A DNA stretch of 64,000 nucleotides. It comes from Avena insularis. Taxonomy: Eukaryota > Streptophyta > Magnoliopsida > Poales > Poaceae. Where the stretch lies: contig CM042690.1 in assembly GCA_023614405.1 (NCBI GenBank), positions 665,268,802-665,332,801 of the forward strand, in the 5' to 3' direction. Shown in pieces: positions 1-11,391 of this stretch. The position numbers were made by a program, and so were the translations under genes. Position 1 is the stretch's first letter, and every line of letters begins with the position of its first letter. The notes under the pieces were generated by a model. It was not told the origin of the DNA and made no database searches. It saw nothing but the letters and a program-made list of their open reading frames with translations.

Positions 1-2150
1 TAATATGTGAAGCTCCCATATCCGAGATAATGGGTAACAAGGATGCAAGTGGTCGAATCGCAAAATGGGCAACCGAACTAGCTCCTTATGCGCCACAATA
101 TGACAGAAGAGAAGCAATCAAGTCTCAGGCTGTGGCGGACTTTTTTGTGGACTGGGCCGAGGTACAATACGAACCACCGCCACCAGATCCGAACTACTGG
201 AGGATGCATTTTGACGGGTCAAAAAAAAAACAGGCTAGGCGCCGGAGTTGTGCTTACCTCGCCAAAGAAGGACCAACTGAAGTATGTGCTGCAAATCCAT
301 TTCGCGGCATTGAACAATGTCGCTGAGTATAAAGCACTTGTGCATGGGCTCTAAGTGGCAAAAGAGATTGGGATACATCGAATACTATGCTTTGGTGACT
401 CGGATTTGGTAATACAGCAAGTGTCGGGGTTGTGGGACACCCTGGATCCAAACATGGCTCTGTACAGATTTCATGTGCAGAAGATATCTGGTTACTTTGA
501 GGGGTGTGAATCTCACAATGTACCCCGGATGGAAAATGAGGCTGCCGACATGCTGTCAAAGCTCGGATCAACCCGACAAGCAATTCCACCGGGTGTAGCA
601 TTGGAACACCTTAGAAAACCATCTATTAGGCCGTCCCCAGGAAACGACTCAATCTATGTCCCGGAAAATACAGAATCTGGAGCTGAGCCCATGGACATTG
701 ACATAGGAGGTGGTGCGCGAAACCCGGGGACTGCATCAGCAAACCCGGGGACTGCCTCAGCGAACCCGGGGACTGCCTCGCAGGACCCGGGGACTGCTTA
801 GCGTGATCCGTTGAAGTTATGCCGGTGGATTATATGGAAATTGATGAGGATGTGTTCCCTGTGCGAGCAATACCAGCTTGAGCACTGCCTATATTTCAAT
901 TCCTGAAAGATGGAACGTTACCCACTGAGGAGGTGTTATCCAGGCAAACTCAGAGGAGAGCAAAGGCATACACAATTATCAATTCCGAGCTGTACAAACG
1001 GAGTGTGACCAATGTCCTCCAGTGGTGCGTTGACCCGGAAGAAGGGCTTGACATCCTCCGAGATATACATCAAGGGAGTGCGGGCATCATGCCTCGTCCC
1101 AAGCCTTGGTGGCAAAAGCGTTCCGGCATGGATTCTACTGGCCAAGTGCCTTAGAACAAGCAGAGATCTTGTGAGAAAATGCAATGGTTGTCAGAGGTAT
1201 GCTACCAAGACACATATGCCAATATCGGAACTCAAGACCATACCAATTACATGGCCATTTGCCATATGGTGCTTAGATATGGTTAGCCCATTTAAACCAG
1301 CAAGGGGAAATATGACTCACATCTTGGTCATGGTGGATAAGTTAACAAAATAGATTGAAGTGAAGCCTATAAGAAAGTGTGATGGAGCTACGGCCGTAAC
1401 ATTTCTCAAAGACACTATCTTGAGATACGGTTATCCTCACAGTATCATAACTGATAATGGCACAAATTTTGCTGAAGGAGCATTTGCACGATTCTGCCGG
1501 GATAAGAAGATCCGGCTAGACGTTGCCTCGGTAGCCCACCCTGCATCTAACGGACAGGTGAAAAGATCCAACGGATTAGTGTTATCCGGGATAAAACCCC
1601 GGCTCATTGAGCCGCTGCAAAGATCAGCGGGGTGTTGGATAGAAGAACTACCAGCGGTACTGTGGAGTTTAAGAACAACTCCGAATCGATCAACAGGCTA
1701 TACACCCTTTTTTCTGGTATATGGGGCAGAAGCTGTATTACCAGCCGACATAGCGCATGATTCGCCTAGGGTCACCCAATACACAGAAGCCGAAGTGCAA
1801 GAAGCCCGGCAAAATGATGATGATCTGCTGGAAGAAGCGAGAGAATTGGCATTGTCCAGATCCGCCATATATCAGCAAATTCTCCGACGCTATCATAGCC
1901 GAAAAGTAAGCCCCCGAGTCTTTCGGGAAGGCGATCTGGTGCTCCGGTTGGTACAACATACTGCTGGCATGCATAAATTACCCCCCCATGGGAAGGGCCA
2001 TTCATTGTGAGCAAAGCACTGCACAATGATTCTTATTATCTTATCGATGCAAAACCACAGGAAAAGAACAAGGCGGACAGGTCCAGCGAGGAATCCAAGC
2101 GTCCATGGAATGTAGCTCTACTTCGTCCTTTCTACACTTAGCAGAGAAGT
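1..2150 (+). pseudogene. Gypsy retrotransposon pol, 3' part (RNase H and integrase), broken
   Basis: This is the downstream half of a Ty3/Gypsy polyprotein; its upstream part lies left of the window. RNase H landmarks are visible: the HFDGS aspartate near 210, EYKAL near 325, FGDSDL near 395 and NEAAD near 540. The integrase follows with CNGCQRYATKTH near 1180, the WCLDM aspartate near 1270 and TDNGTNF near 1450. The gene is dead. There is a frameshift just after HFDGS (about 220), a TAA at 352-354, a frameshifted integrase zinc-finger region (about 1030-1160) and a TAG near 1351. In the last integrase motif the catalytic glutamate is lysine (SNGQVKRSNG, codon aag near 1560). The copy at 8608-11269 is the same family on the opposite strand and keeps glutamate there. 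Family assignment is firm; exact ends are not. Confidence 0.9.
721..800 (+). repeat. 21-bp tandem repeat coding ANPGTAS in the pol linker
   Basis: About four copies of a 21-bp unit (core aacccggggactgc) sit between the RNase H and integrase regions and would encode a repeated NPGTASA heptapeptide. The sister copy has a degenerate version at about 9735-9800 on the minus strand, so the repeat belongs to the family and varies between copies. It is probably a flexible spacer. Confidence 0.8.
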
Positions 2151-2756
2151 GTATGTATACGAGTCTTCTCATATGTCGGTATGTATGCCGGCAATGAGCT
2201 TATCAATGAAATGTTGGCACCTCGGGCAGTAACTCGGGGAATGCCTTAATAATATTTGTTGTCTTTTATCATTTATACATCAGCTGGAGTAAGTTGTTCT
2301 ACTTAACTTGGATTAGTAATGTGTGAGCACCAAAAACTCAACTCTTCGACTTGCTGCTGTCCAACAAGAATTGGCTTCATGGCAAGCAAGAGAACAAGTT
2401 TGGAATTGCGTAGCACATGAAAAACGACTAAGGAAAAGAACTTAATCGAGCCGACGTTTGTTTTTCGCACTAACCTTGTATTTACTTTAAAAAAATTATG
2501 CTGAATTATTTTTGAGCTAAGCCTAAAAGTTTCTAAGTATTGTTAAAACAATTTTTGAAGCTCGGATTCGTAAGTCGTAAAACCGAATCAAGTTAGACAC
2601 GAACCGAGCCAGAAGATTGGACGAACAAGAAAGTGAAACTCGGGGACTATGCCCAAGTTAATCCGGCATACAAACTTAGTAGCAAAATATCACATGAGTA
2701 CGGGATACAATTCCACCCGCCATACAAGGGATCTGATAAGTTTTCAAGTGTTTTTA
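2151..2756. other. Gypsy internal spacer between pol and the antisense gene
   Basis: AT-richer sequence between the end of integrase homology and the 3' end of the antisense gene. No convincing coding sequence, RNA gene or strong repeat is visible. Confidence 0.5.
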
Positions 2757-5700
2757 CTTAAGGAGCAACAGGAGGAGGAAGTTCGGCGTCATCTTCGCCT
2801 TCTTCGATATCCGAGGCATCGTCCTCTCCATCATCGTCCGAACCATCTTCAACATTTTTGACCTCTTCGTCACCAGCGGCTTCCAGGAAGCTCGGACCCT
2901 CAGTCCATTCATGAATGGGAGCATATTCAATAAGGCTATGGGCGCAAGCCTGGCGCCGAGCTACCCATTCCGGGTCATTGGTCTACTTGGATCCTGTGCG
3001 CAGGCGCGTGAGGAGGCTGAGATCGATCTTCTCATACCACATGAGTATGTGGTGAAAAACAGTCTCAGCTGCAGCACGTCCAGCGGACTCTCTCCAAAGG
3101 TCGAGCTGAGTCTCGATCTCCGTCAGCTTTTCAGCAAGGATTGTGATTCTCTCCGGAGTGTCCTCGCCAGGCCAGAACGTGTTGAAGACCCGGACTGAAA
3201 CGTCGAGGAGATCTTTGTCGTAGTTCTTAATGATTTCCACGCGAGATGACAGGCTGACCAACAGGTCCTCCATGTCATAGGGAATGTCCTCACCGTCAGG
3301 AGTGACGAGAGTACCCCTCTCTCGGCGGAAATTGGCAACAGCGGCGCTTGCAATGGGAGTACCCTCTGGAAATTTTCCTAAAAACGGGACAAGAGAAGCA
3401 AGTAATGAAAAGACATATGAGATAACCCGGAGAAATATGCCGGAGAAGGAAAAGAAACTTACGTAAAATGTGGCTGTGGATCCGGGTCAACTCATTGATG
3501 CAATTATCGCGTCTTTGGCGGAGCTGCACCAGTTCAGCGTTCGCTGACTCGAGTTTAACGCCGGCCTCCTGGAGAAGTTCGCGATCCTTAGCAATTTGGA
3601 GATTGAGGTGCTCGCGCTCTTCGGTGTAGTCCTAGCCAGCCTTTTCGAGCTCAGTTTGGTGCTGCGCCTTCATCTTCTTCATTTCTGCCTTTAACTTGGC
3701 AATCTCGTCATTCTTGGTTCGGAGGAGGGCAAGCTCATCGTCTTTCTTTTTGAGCTCGGCCTGATGCTTCCCTGCTTGTTCGAGAAAATGCAGCATCATG
3801 TCAGGCACGGGCACACTATCTTCAAGAGATGCTGAAATAGCGTGTTGAGCCGGCAGAGCCGAGGTATGAATGTTTGCAGCGCCAAGAAGAAAAGGAGATG
3901 GAAAGCAAAGCAGGGTCAGACAAAAGTAGCTTACCCTTAATCTGATCCAGATTTTTCCTCATGAGCTTGTTCTTAGCCTCCACCCCAGCTGCGAAAACCG
4001 AATGATGGATTAGTTCTGCAGAAAAAGATGAAGGAAAACAGAAAAATGTGAAGAAGGGAACTTACCCCTTTTCTCATGCTCAGCGAGATGTGCATAGTGC
4101 TTTGCGAGTAGCATCTTGTGGGTGTCCAGGAGACGCTGGAACTTAGCACTCCGGCAGTTGGTGGTCACCTGAAAAACATGCAAAAATTTGGCTTAAGCCT
4201 TGTGCATATTCGAAGTGTACAAGATCCAGGACAAGTGGAACTTAACCCGGCTCTAGGTGTGTGCATATTCGAAGTGTACAAGATCCGGGCCAAGTGGAAC
4301 TTAACCGGGCTCTAGGTGTGTGCATATTCGAAGTGTACAAGATCCGGGCCAAGTGGAACTTAACCCGGCTCTAGGTGTGTGCATATTCGAAGTGTACAAG
4401 ATTCGGGCCAAGTGGAACTTAACCCGGCTCTAGGTGTGTGCATATTCGAAGTGTACAAGATCTAGGCCAAGTGGAACTTAACCCGGCTCTAGGTGTGTGC
4501 ATATTCGAAGTGTACAAGATCCAGGCCAAGTGGAACTTAACCCGACTCTAGGTGTGTGCATATTCGAAGTGTACAAGATCCGGGCCAAGTGGAACTTAAC
4601 CCGGCTCTAGGTGTGTGCATATTTGAAGTTGTAAGGGACCTACGTTAGTGTTATAAGGAGCATCCGACCGAGTAACAAGTCACTCCCCCGGAGGCTCGGG
4701 GACTAATGGTTATATCGCTAGTATGCTAAGGAAAAGGTGAAGTAACGTACCTCCATCATCCGGCCCGCGAGGTTAATCGCCTTAGCGGTTGTGTTCATCT
4801 GAGCAGCGAACTCGACGGGACCGAATTTCTCAGCGAGATCGTCGTTATAGACGAACTCCACCTTGTTCCAGTTGTTCATAAACTCGATCAAGGTCGGAGG
4901 ATATCGCTCACCGCTGAGCATGTGGGGCGCCACCAAGCCCTTCGCATGTGCCTCTCTCCTCTCAACCTGAGCAAGGGCCGGACTCATGTGCAGAACAAGT
5001 TGTTGCGCACTAGTTGGCTCAGCAGGGGCGTCCTTCGGTGTTGGAGCCTTCTGGGAAAGCATGGACGCGAGAGTGCGCTGTCCAGACCCGGTGGACGCTG
5101 CCCTAGTGACATCAGGGGCTTTCTTGCCTTTGGCTTGCTGAGAGGAGGAAGTGGTTGCGGCAGATTTCGCCTTAGGAGCTGCCTGATTACTTCCTCACCG
5201 AGACTGAGAAGACTCGGACGAGGCGGAGGAGCTTGGCACTGGTGCCCTTGTTGTCTTTGCTGGTGCTGAAGTCTTTGCCGGTTGAAGTCTTTCTTTGCTG
5301 GTGCTAGTGCGGAATTGGTGCTGGAGCAGCCTGCAACCTCTGGAATAGGGCTCAGCGGGCGTGACTCGTCGTCATGAGGGGGAGAAGGGCTAGGTCGGAG
5401 CGGTGAAGAGATGCTAGATCCACTCTTGGGAACATCCTCCGCAACACTGCCAAATCAAATAATGTCAGAAGAGAGACTAAAACAATGCAAGGAAGAATAA
5501 GTTGCAGAGGGAAAAGAGGCTTACGCATCCGAGGTCAGGGGATCCTTGGGTTTCCAAGCCCTTCTGCTGGGGCCTTGCCTGCCGGCTTGGAAGCAGTTTT
5601 GTCTCCGGACTTCTTTTGCCTTTTAGAGGGCTGAGATGGTCCGGAGGAGGAACTTGATGCAGCTCCATGCCTCTTCTTCGGCGCTGCCGGAACAGGTTCA

Positions 5701-7120
5701 CCCGTGGTAAGGGGAGGGTCCTCGTGGATCTGCCCACCGGGGTTAGCTGATGCCGGAAAAGCATAAGAAAGGGGGACAACGTCAACAGCTTCCATCACCT
5801 CAATATCCGAGTCATCCTCATCGTTGGGCCAATCTCTGATAGAAGAGAGTTTACCGGTGGGTCGCTTGGTCGCGTCGGACATTGGGAGGAACATCTCCTG
5901 GTCTGGTTCGTCCTCATCCGAGCTCTCCCGGTCAGGCGCGCATTTGAGGGTAGGGTCGGAGCCATCCTCAATTGTCTGCTGGAGAAATTGCTAAAGGAGA
6001 AAAAAGACAACGGAGTTAAAAATAAGACGGCAACCGACATAAGAACTAATCCGGAGAGAGTTGGTGGCATGAAGCTTACCACGGGAGGAAGCCTATCCCG
6101 GCAATAATGCTCAATTCCCCACGTCCACTCGGAGGAGAAGCCCTTGTGGCTGGTGAAGAGCGCCTTGACCCGGTAGATTTCGGTGTTACTAAGCTCGAAG
6201 GACGAGGTCCGGTTGGGGTCGCGACCCCAGCTCATGTGGCACACCTTGTGAGTGCGCTTCTAGAGAGGGGAGATCCGGTTGCGAACAAATGTGATCATGG
6301 TGTCCTCGTTGCGCAACCCGAGATGCTTCAGCTCCTTAAACCTTTTATTGACCTGGTTGGCCAATACTGTGGGCTTTGTGGGGACAACGTCCCACAACTC
6401 CGGGTTAGGTGGACCCGGAGCATAGGGAAGCAGCCAGATCAAGTCTTCAGTGCCCTCGTTCCAGACATAAAATAAAGTCTGGGCCCATCCTTTGCAGGAG
6501 TCCAACCCGGTGACTCGGGGGAAAACGGATAGCCTCCGGGGTGAGATGGATGCAGCTCCGAATTGAGTGAGCTGCTTGTCCTCCGGATCGAGTTGAATAT
6601 TCGGAATGACATTACGACGAAGGCCGAAAAACCAGATCCATAGCTCCTTCATGGGCCATAATCCGGTGTAGCCCTCGATCGTAGAGGCAAAAGCAGAAAG
6701 AGAAGTGATTGCATTGGCAGGAAGGTGGTGCGGCTGGAGTTCGTATGTGCTGAACCAATCATGGAAGAAATCGCTGACCGGAAAACCAAACGCCCGTTGG
6801 AAGTGCGACAAGAACACAACGTACTCACCCGGATTGGGTGAGGGGGCAAGTTCGGCGGAGGCGAGGCGCGCGATGACTCCGGCAGGAATGCATCTATTGC
6901 GGTAGAGCCAGTCCAGGTCGTCTTGGCAGACCTAGGACCCGACCCACGCACCGCGGTCCGCCGTGGCGGTGTCTTCCTCCATCTCTTGCTCGACGACGGC
7001 GAGCTCCTCCTCTGTGATCTCTAGCTTGTTGCCCTCACTGTCGCTAGCTGTGGTGGGGCAGCGGCCTAGATTGGCAATGACCCGTGGCAGAGGAGGCGTG
7101 TAGCGGTGGCGATGATGCAA
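2757..7120 (-). pseudogene. Antisense gene of the Gypsy element ('putative gypsy type transposase' domain, coiled-coil tail)
   Basis: A spliced gene runs opposite to pol between integrase and the 3' LTR. The first exon (about 7120-6080) has the globular domain annotated in plants as 'Transposase (putative), gypsy type', with DDLDWLYRNR, FHDWFSTYELQPHHL and WNEGTEDLIWLLPY. It ends at a gtaagc donor. Later exons give a Ser/Lys-rich region (about 5995-5525), a domain ending in EFMNNWNKVEFVYNDDLAEK (about 5060-4752), a Lys/Glu coiled coil (about 3815-3475), and an acidic tail ending PPPVAP at about 2760. In-frame TAGs at 6932-6934 and 6260-6262, plus one near 3632, break it. Such antisense ORFs are known in long grass Gypsy families; their role is not established. 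Exon borders are approximate. Confidence 0.75.
4200..4632. repeat. 59-bp tandem repeat, about 7.3 copies
   Basis: The unit starts tgcatattcgaagtgtacaa and recurs at 4203, 4262, 4321, 4380, 4439, 4498, 4557 and 4616, exactly 59 bp apart. Copies differ by a few bases (for example gatccggg, gatctagg, gattcggg). The array falls in what looks like an intron of the antisense gene, between the coding blocks ending at about 4752 and starting at about 4168. The last unit is diverged. Confidence 0.95.
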
Positions 7121-7813
7121 AGGCGTGGGGAAGGAGTGCGGCGGCGGCGCTGCTACTTGGAAGCAGTGGCGGCGGCGCTGTCGTGGGGAAGACGAAGAAG
7201 AAGAAGTGCTAGACGCAGAGGGGCGCGGAAGGGGGGGAAATACCTAAGGGTGCGCCCCTCCCCTATTTAACCACTCCCTCGAGGGGGAAGTGGGATCGTG
7301 TCAAATGAGTATGCCGCACGGTGTGGCCGTGTATTGCCCCCGTCGACCAATCAGCAGCAAGCCACACGGAGGGCCACAGGGTGAAACAGATCCCATGATG
7401 TGACGCACTGATGCGGTTAACATGGAGGCATGCCAGACGTGACGTGCGCCACAGTGACCACTGACAATTACTGCAACAGTTACTGTGGCTGTCCCTTAAA
7501 ATGAGGCAATCTAATGATTAGCCTCCACGTGGGCTAGCGTACGAGAGAAGGAAAGAAGACCCGGATGAGACCGTGGTAACCCGGCCAGCAAGTGAAAACT
7601 TGGAATGTGCCAAGGGAAAGTAAAACCATGAGGTCCGACTTAGGGTGGCAACCCGGCCAGCAAGTGAGAACTTGGAACGTGCCAAGGGAAAGTAAATCCA
7701 GAGAATCCGAGACAAGGAGGGAACCCGGAGAAGGAGCACAAAGCTCGGTGGAATTGAACCTGCTGTGGCCTTAGCGGCTAAGGCAGCTAAGACCGCACCA
7801 GCTTCGGGGACTA
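7121..7813. other. Upstream region of the antisense gene and 3' end of the Gypsy internal region
   Basis: GC-rich leader of the antisense gene, then noncoding sequence with a two-copy direct repeat (units starting ccggccagcaagtg at 7581 and 7653, 72 bp apart). Just before the LTR lies a purine-rich stretch, agcttcggggactaa (about 7800-7813), in the place expected for the polypurine tract. Confidence 0.6.
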
Positions 7814-8607
7814 ATGTTGGGGGGATACCCCCGGGTAGGGTCACGCCGGGTATAAAGGCCGAGTTAGCCGAGGGTCGGCAAGGCTAAAGCGGATGCTGGC
7901 CGGGTCACCTCAAGGCATGCCGAATCACGGAGTAACCCGGACCAGGGGGTGTCCACCTAACTAGGTCCCAACCGACTTAAGCCGTAAGTCGGAATGGCAT
8001 ATTTAACTTGTATGCAGGAATGGGTGTGGCCGGATCAACTATGATCCGAGTCATATCTAGCTTCTAGGAGAAGGAAGGAATCTCGCTGGTCAAAAGAAGC
8101 CCCGGTACGCACTGCATGAGCAAAGCAAAAGAGGGCAGGACCACCGAGGCATGGCCGATAGAGGTGACGACGCCCGTGTCGGCTGACGCAGGCGCCGCAG
8201 AGGCTCACGTAACCTCTGCATGGGTGACGCAGGGGAAAAGCACACCGGTCGGTTTGCTATTTTGGGAGGAGGCATATTCCTTGGAATATGCCTCCACGTA
8301 TGCCCTAAGTAGAGACCTAGCCACCCCTATATAAGGAGGGCTAGGGCCTCTGTAGAAGGGGTTCCTCTATTCTGAAAGGTTCTAGGTTCAAAGGGTCTTG
8401 TACGGGTTAACTGTGGGTGAGAGTAAGAGAGCTCCTTCTTCCTCCTTTCGCCAATACAGCTCTAGGAGCACTTGTAATCTGTGAACTGAATCGAATACAA
8501 AGCTTCCGCGTGGGGAATCACCTCACTATCCCTCCCTGGATTCCCATAGTGCTATTAGTGCCCACCTTTAGCCTATCCATGGCATCTGCCATGACACCAC
8601 CATGACA
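7814..8607 (+). mobile_element. 3' LTR of the plus-strand Gypsy element
   Basis: Begins TGTTGGGGGGATACCC after the putative polypurine tract and ends near ccatgaca at 8607, where minus-strand integrase homology resumes abruptly. It has a promoter-like TATA element, and its first 130 bp match the LTR fragment at the right end of the window. The exact last base is uncertain because catgacacc is repeated at the junction (8590-8608). The matching 5' LTR lies outside the window. Confidence 0.8.
8329..8338 (+). promoter_or_regulatory. TATA box in the Gypsy LTR
   Basis: ctatataagg in the second half of the LTR matches the plant TATA consensus, with ggagggctagggcctc just downstream where transcription would be expected to start. 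It would mark the U3/R boundary of the LTR. Confidence 0.6.
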
Positions 8608-9527
8608 CCGGAACGGGGGTTTACTTTCCGGATATGATAGCATCGGAGATTTTGCTGATATATCATGGATCTAGACAAGGCCAATTCTCTCGCTTCTTCC
8701 AGCAGATCAACATCATTTTGCCGGGCTTCGCGCACTTCGTCTTCTGTGTATTGGGTGACTCTTGGCGAATCGTGCTCTATGTCGGCTGGTAATACAGCTT
8801 CTGCCCCATATACCAGAAAGAATGGCGTATAGCCTGTTGATGGATTTGGGGTTGTTCTTAAGCTCCACAGTACTGCTGGTAGTTCTTCTATCCAGCACCC
8901 CGCTGATCTTTGTAGCAGCTCTATGAGCCAGGGTTTTATCCCGGACAATACTAGTCCGTTGGATCTTTCCACTTGCCCGTTCGATGCGGGGTGGGCAACT
9001 GAGGCGACATCTAGCCGGATCTTGTTTTCTTGGCAGAATCTCGCAAATGCTCCTTCAGCAAAATTTGTTCCATTAACAGTTATGATGCTAGGGGGATAGC
9101 CATATCTTAGGATTATATCCTTGAGGAATCTTACTGCTGTTGCCCCATCACATTTCCGAATTGGTTTCACCTCAATCCATTTGGTGAACTTGTCAACCAT
9201 GACTAGGATATGGGTCATCCCTCCTTTGGCCGGCTTAAATGGCCCTACCATATCTAGGCACCATACAGCAAAAGGCCAGGTAATGGGGATAGTTTTCAGC
9301 TTCGACTTTGGTAGATGAGTTTTTGTGGCGTATCTTTGACAACCATTGCATTTTCTCACCAAGTCCTCTGCTTGCTCCAAAGCACCGGGCCAATAAAATC
9401 CATGTAGGAAAGCTTTTGCCACTAATTCCCTTGAGGAGGCATGGTGGCCACATTCCCCTTGGTGAGTATCCCGGAGTATGTCAAGCCCTTCCTCCGGATC
9501 AACACATTGCTGCAATACTATTGTCAC
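8608..9527 (-). pseudogene. Gypsy integrase (host element), 3'-truncated
   Basis: Integrase region of the minus-strand host Gypsy. It shows the zinc-binding segment ending CNGCQRYATKTH, the core WCLDMVGPF, and SNGQVERSNG with its catalytic glutamate. The second catalytic aspartate is changed: the family motif TDNGTNF reads TVNGTNF (gtt, near 9076). Homology stops at 8608 where the plus-strand Gypsy was inserted, so the integrase tail is missing here. Residues encoded below 8608 come from the neighbouring LTR. Confidence 0.9.
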
Positions 9528-9584
9528 ACTTATTTTGTATAGTTTGGTGTTGATAATTGTATAGGCCTTTGCCCTTCTCTGGAT

Positions 9585-9911
9585 CTACCTGGAGCTTATT
9601 TCGTCATTCGGCAAGATTCCCTCTTTCAGGAAATCAAAGATTGGCTTGGCCCAAGTTGGTACAGTCTGGACGGGAAATGGTTCCTCATCAATTTCCATCG
9701 CATCTACCGACATAACTCCTGCCGGATCAGGCTGATCAGTCCGCGGGTTTTCTGAGGCAGTCCCCAGGTTTGCTGAAGCAGTCCTCGGGTTTGCTGAGGT
9801 GCTTCCCCACTCTATCTCCATAGGTGCAGCTCCTGATCCGGAGAGTGCCGGGATATAAATTGAATCTGATTTGGGTGAGGGCGTGATAGATGGTTTTCTC
9901 AGGTGCTCCAA
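9585..9911 (-). pseudogene. Gypsy pol linker between RNase H and integrase
   Basis: Variable spacer of the polyprotein with LRKPSITPSP and degenerate copies of the NPRTASA heptapeptide. It corresponds to 600-890 in the plus-strand copy. Stops separate it from the integrase frame, and the RNase H frame ends just upstream. Confidence 0.7.
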
Positions 9912-9935
9912 AGCAACATTTGGCGGGATTGGCTG

Positions 9936-11269
9936 TCAGGACGAGCCTAACTTGGACAGCGTATCTGCCGCCTCGTTTTCAATCCGAGGTATGTGATGGA
10001 ACTCACACTCCTCGAAAAACCCACTTATCTTTTGAACATGCAACCTGTATAGGGCCATGTTAGCATCCAAGGCATCCCAATTTACAGACACTTGTTGTAC
10101 CACCAAATCGGAATCTCCAAAGCATTGTATCCGACGTATCCCTACTTCTTTCGCTACTTTGAGACCATGCACCAATGCTTCGTACTCCGCCACATTATTC
10201 GAGGCACTGAAGTGGATTTGAAGGACATATTTCAGTTGATCCTTCTTGGGAGAGGTAAGCACTACTCCAGCGCCCAACCCATCTTTCAGTTTCGATCCAT
10301 CGAAGTGCATTTGCCAATAATTGGAGTCCGGCAGGGGTGGTTTGTATTGCATTTCAGCCCAGTCCACAAAGAAATCCGCCACGGCTTGTGACTTGATAGC
10401 ATCCCTTTTGTCAAATTGTGGTGCATAGGGAGCTAACTCGATTGCCCACTTTTCTATCCGGCCACTTTCATCTTTGTTACTCATGATTTCCGAAATGGGT
10501 GCCTCACATATCACCTTGATGGGGTGTTCCTCAAAATAGTGTTTGAGTTTCTTGTCCGACATATGTACGTCGTACGCCATCTTCTGATAGTGAGGGTAAT
10601 TCTGTTTCGAGACTAACAATACCTTGCTCAGATAGTACACCGGCCTTTGCACCAACTTTCCTTCCTCTTCACGCTCCACTACGATTACTGCACTTACGAC
10701 TCGGTTGGTCGCGGCTACGTAGAGCAACATTGGCTCCTTAGGTAGTGGTGCTGCTATGATTGGCGCAGTAGATAACATCTTTTTCAACTCTCGAAATGCA
10801 AGGTCCGCATGTGGCGTCCATGTGAATTTGTCTACCTTTTTCATTACTTGGTAGAGGGGTAAGGCCTTCTCTCCCAACAGACACACGAACTGACTTAACG
10901 ATGCCAGGCAACCAGTGAACTTCTGCACATCATTAAGGCATTTTGGCAGTTCCATTCTTTCTATGGCCCGGATTTTTGTCGGGTTAGCTTCAATGCCACG
11001 GCTAGATACCAAAAAACCGAGTAACTTTCCGGCGGGCACACCAAAGGTGCACTTCTCCAGGTTCATCTTCATTCGGAACCTTCTCAAGCTCGCGAACGTC
11101 TGCCGGATATCATCGAGGAGCATATTGCTTTCCTTGGTTTTTATTACCACATCATCCACACAAACTTGCACGTTCCGACCTATTTGGTCATGTAAGCATT
11201 TTTTCATGTATCGTTGGTATGTTGCTCCTGCATTACGTAGTCCAAATGGCATAGTGCGGTAGCAATAAG
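9936..11269 (-). pseudogene. Gypsy reverse transcriptase C-terminal part and RNase H (host element)
   Basis: An open 438-codon stretch. It starts at TMPFGLRNAGATYQRYM in the reverse transcriptase fingers/palm, runs through the connection domain (FTWTPHADLAFRELKKML) and ends in an RNase H with all four acidic positions (HFDGS, EYEAL, FGDSDL, NEAAD). The polymerase box reads CVDD instead of the usual YVDD (tgt for tat, near 11155). The upstream part of the domain lies 51 kb away, at 62347-62755, because the MULE was inserted exactly here. Confidence 0.9.
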
Positions 11270-11278
11270 CCCCGTACA
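11270..11278. repeat. Target-site duplication of the giant MULE, left copy
   Basis: CCCCGTACA lies at the left edge, against CCCCGTACG at 62347-62355: 9 bp, the normal MULE length, with one mismatch. Read on the minus strand the mismatch is CG versus TG, as expected from methyl-cytosine decay. Confidence 0.8.
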
Positions 11279-11391
11279 GGAGAATATCATTTTGTAGCCC
11301 GAAAGTTGGGGTGGCCAGGCAACACGGTACCCGAGTTCCCTGATATCAGCCGCGACGACTAAAGTTGGCGTGTCAAATACTCAGAGGGTCT
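11279..11391 (+). repeat. Left terminal inverted repeat of the MULE
   Basis: Compared with the reverse complement of the right end, shared blocks appear in order: AAAGTTGG (11302-11309), GGCCAG, CGGTACC, AGTT-CCT, CCGCG, AAAGTTGG-C and GAGAGG/CAGAGGGTC. The outermost 20 or so bases are poorly conserved. The repeat is diverged but collinear for about 110 bp. Confidence 0.75.
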
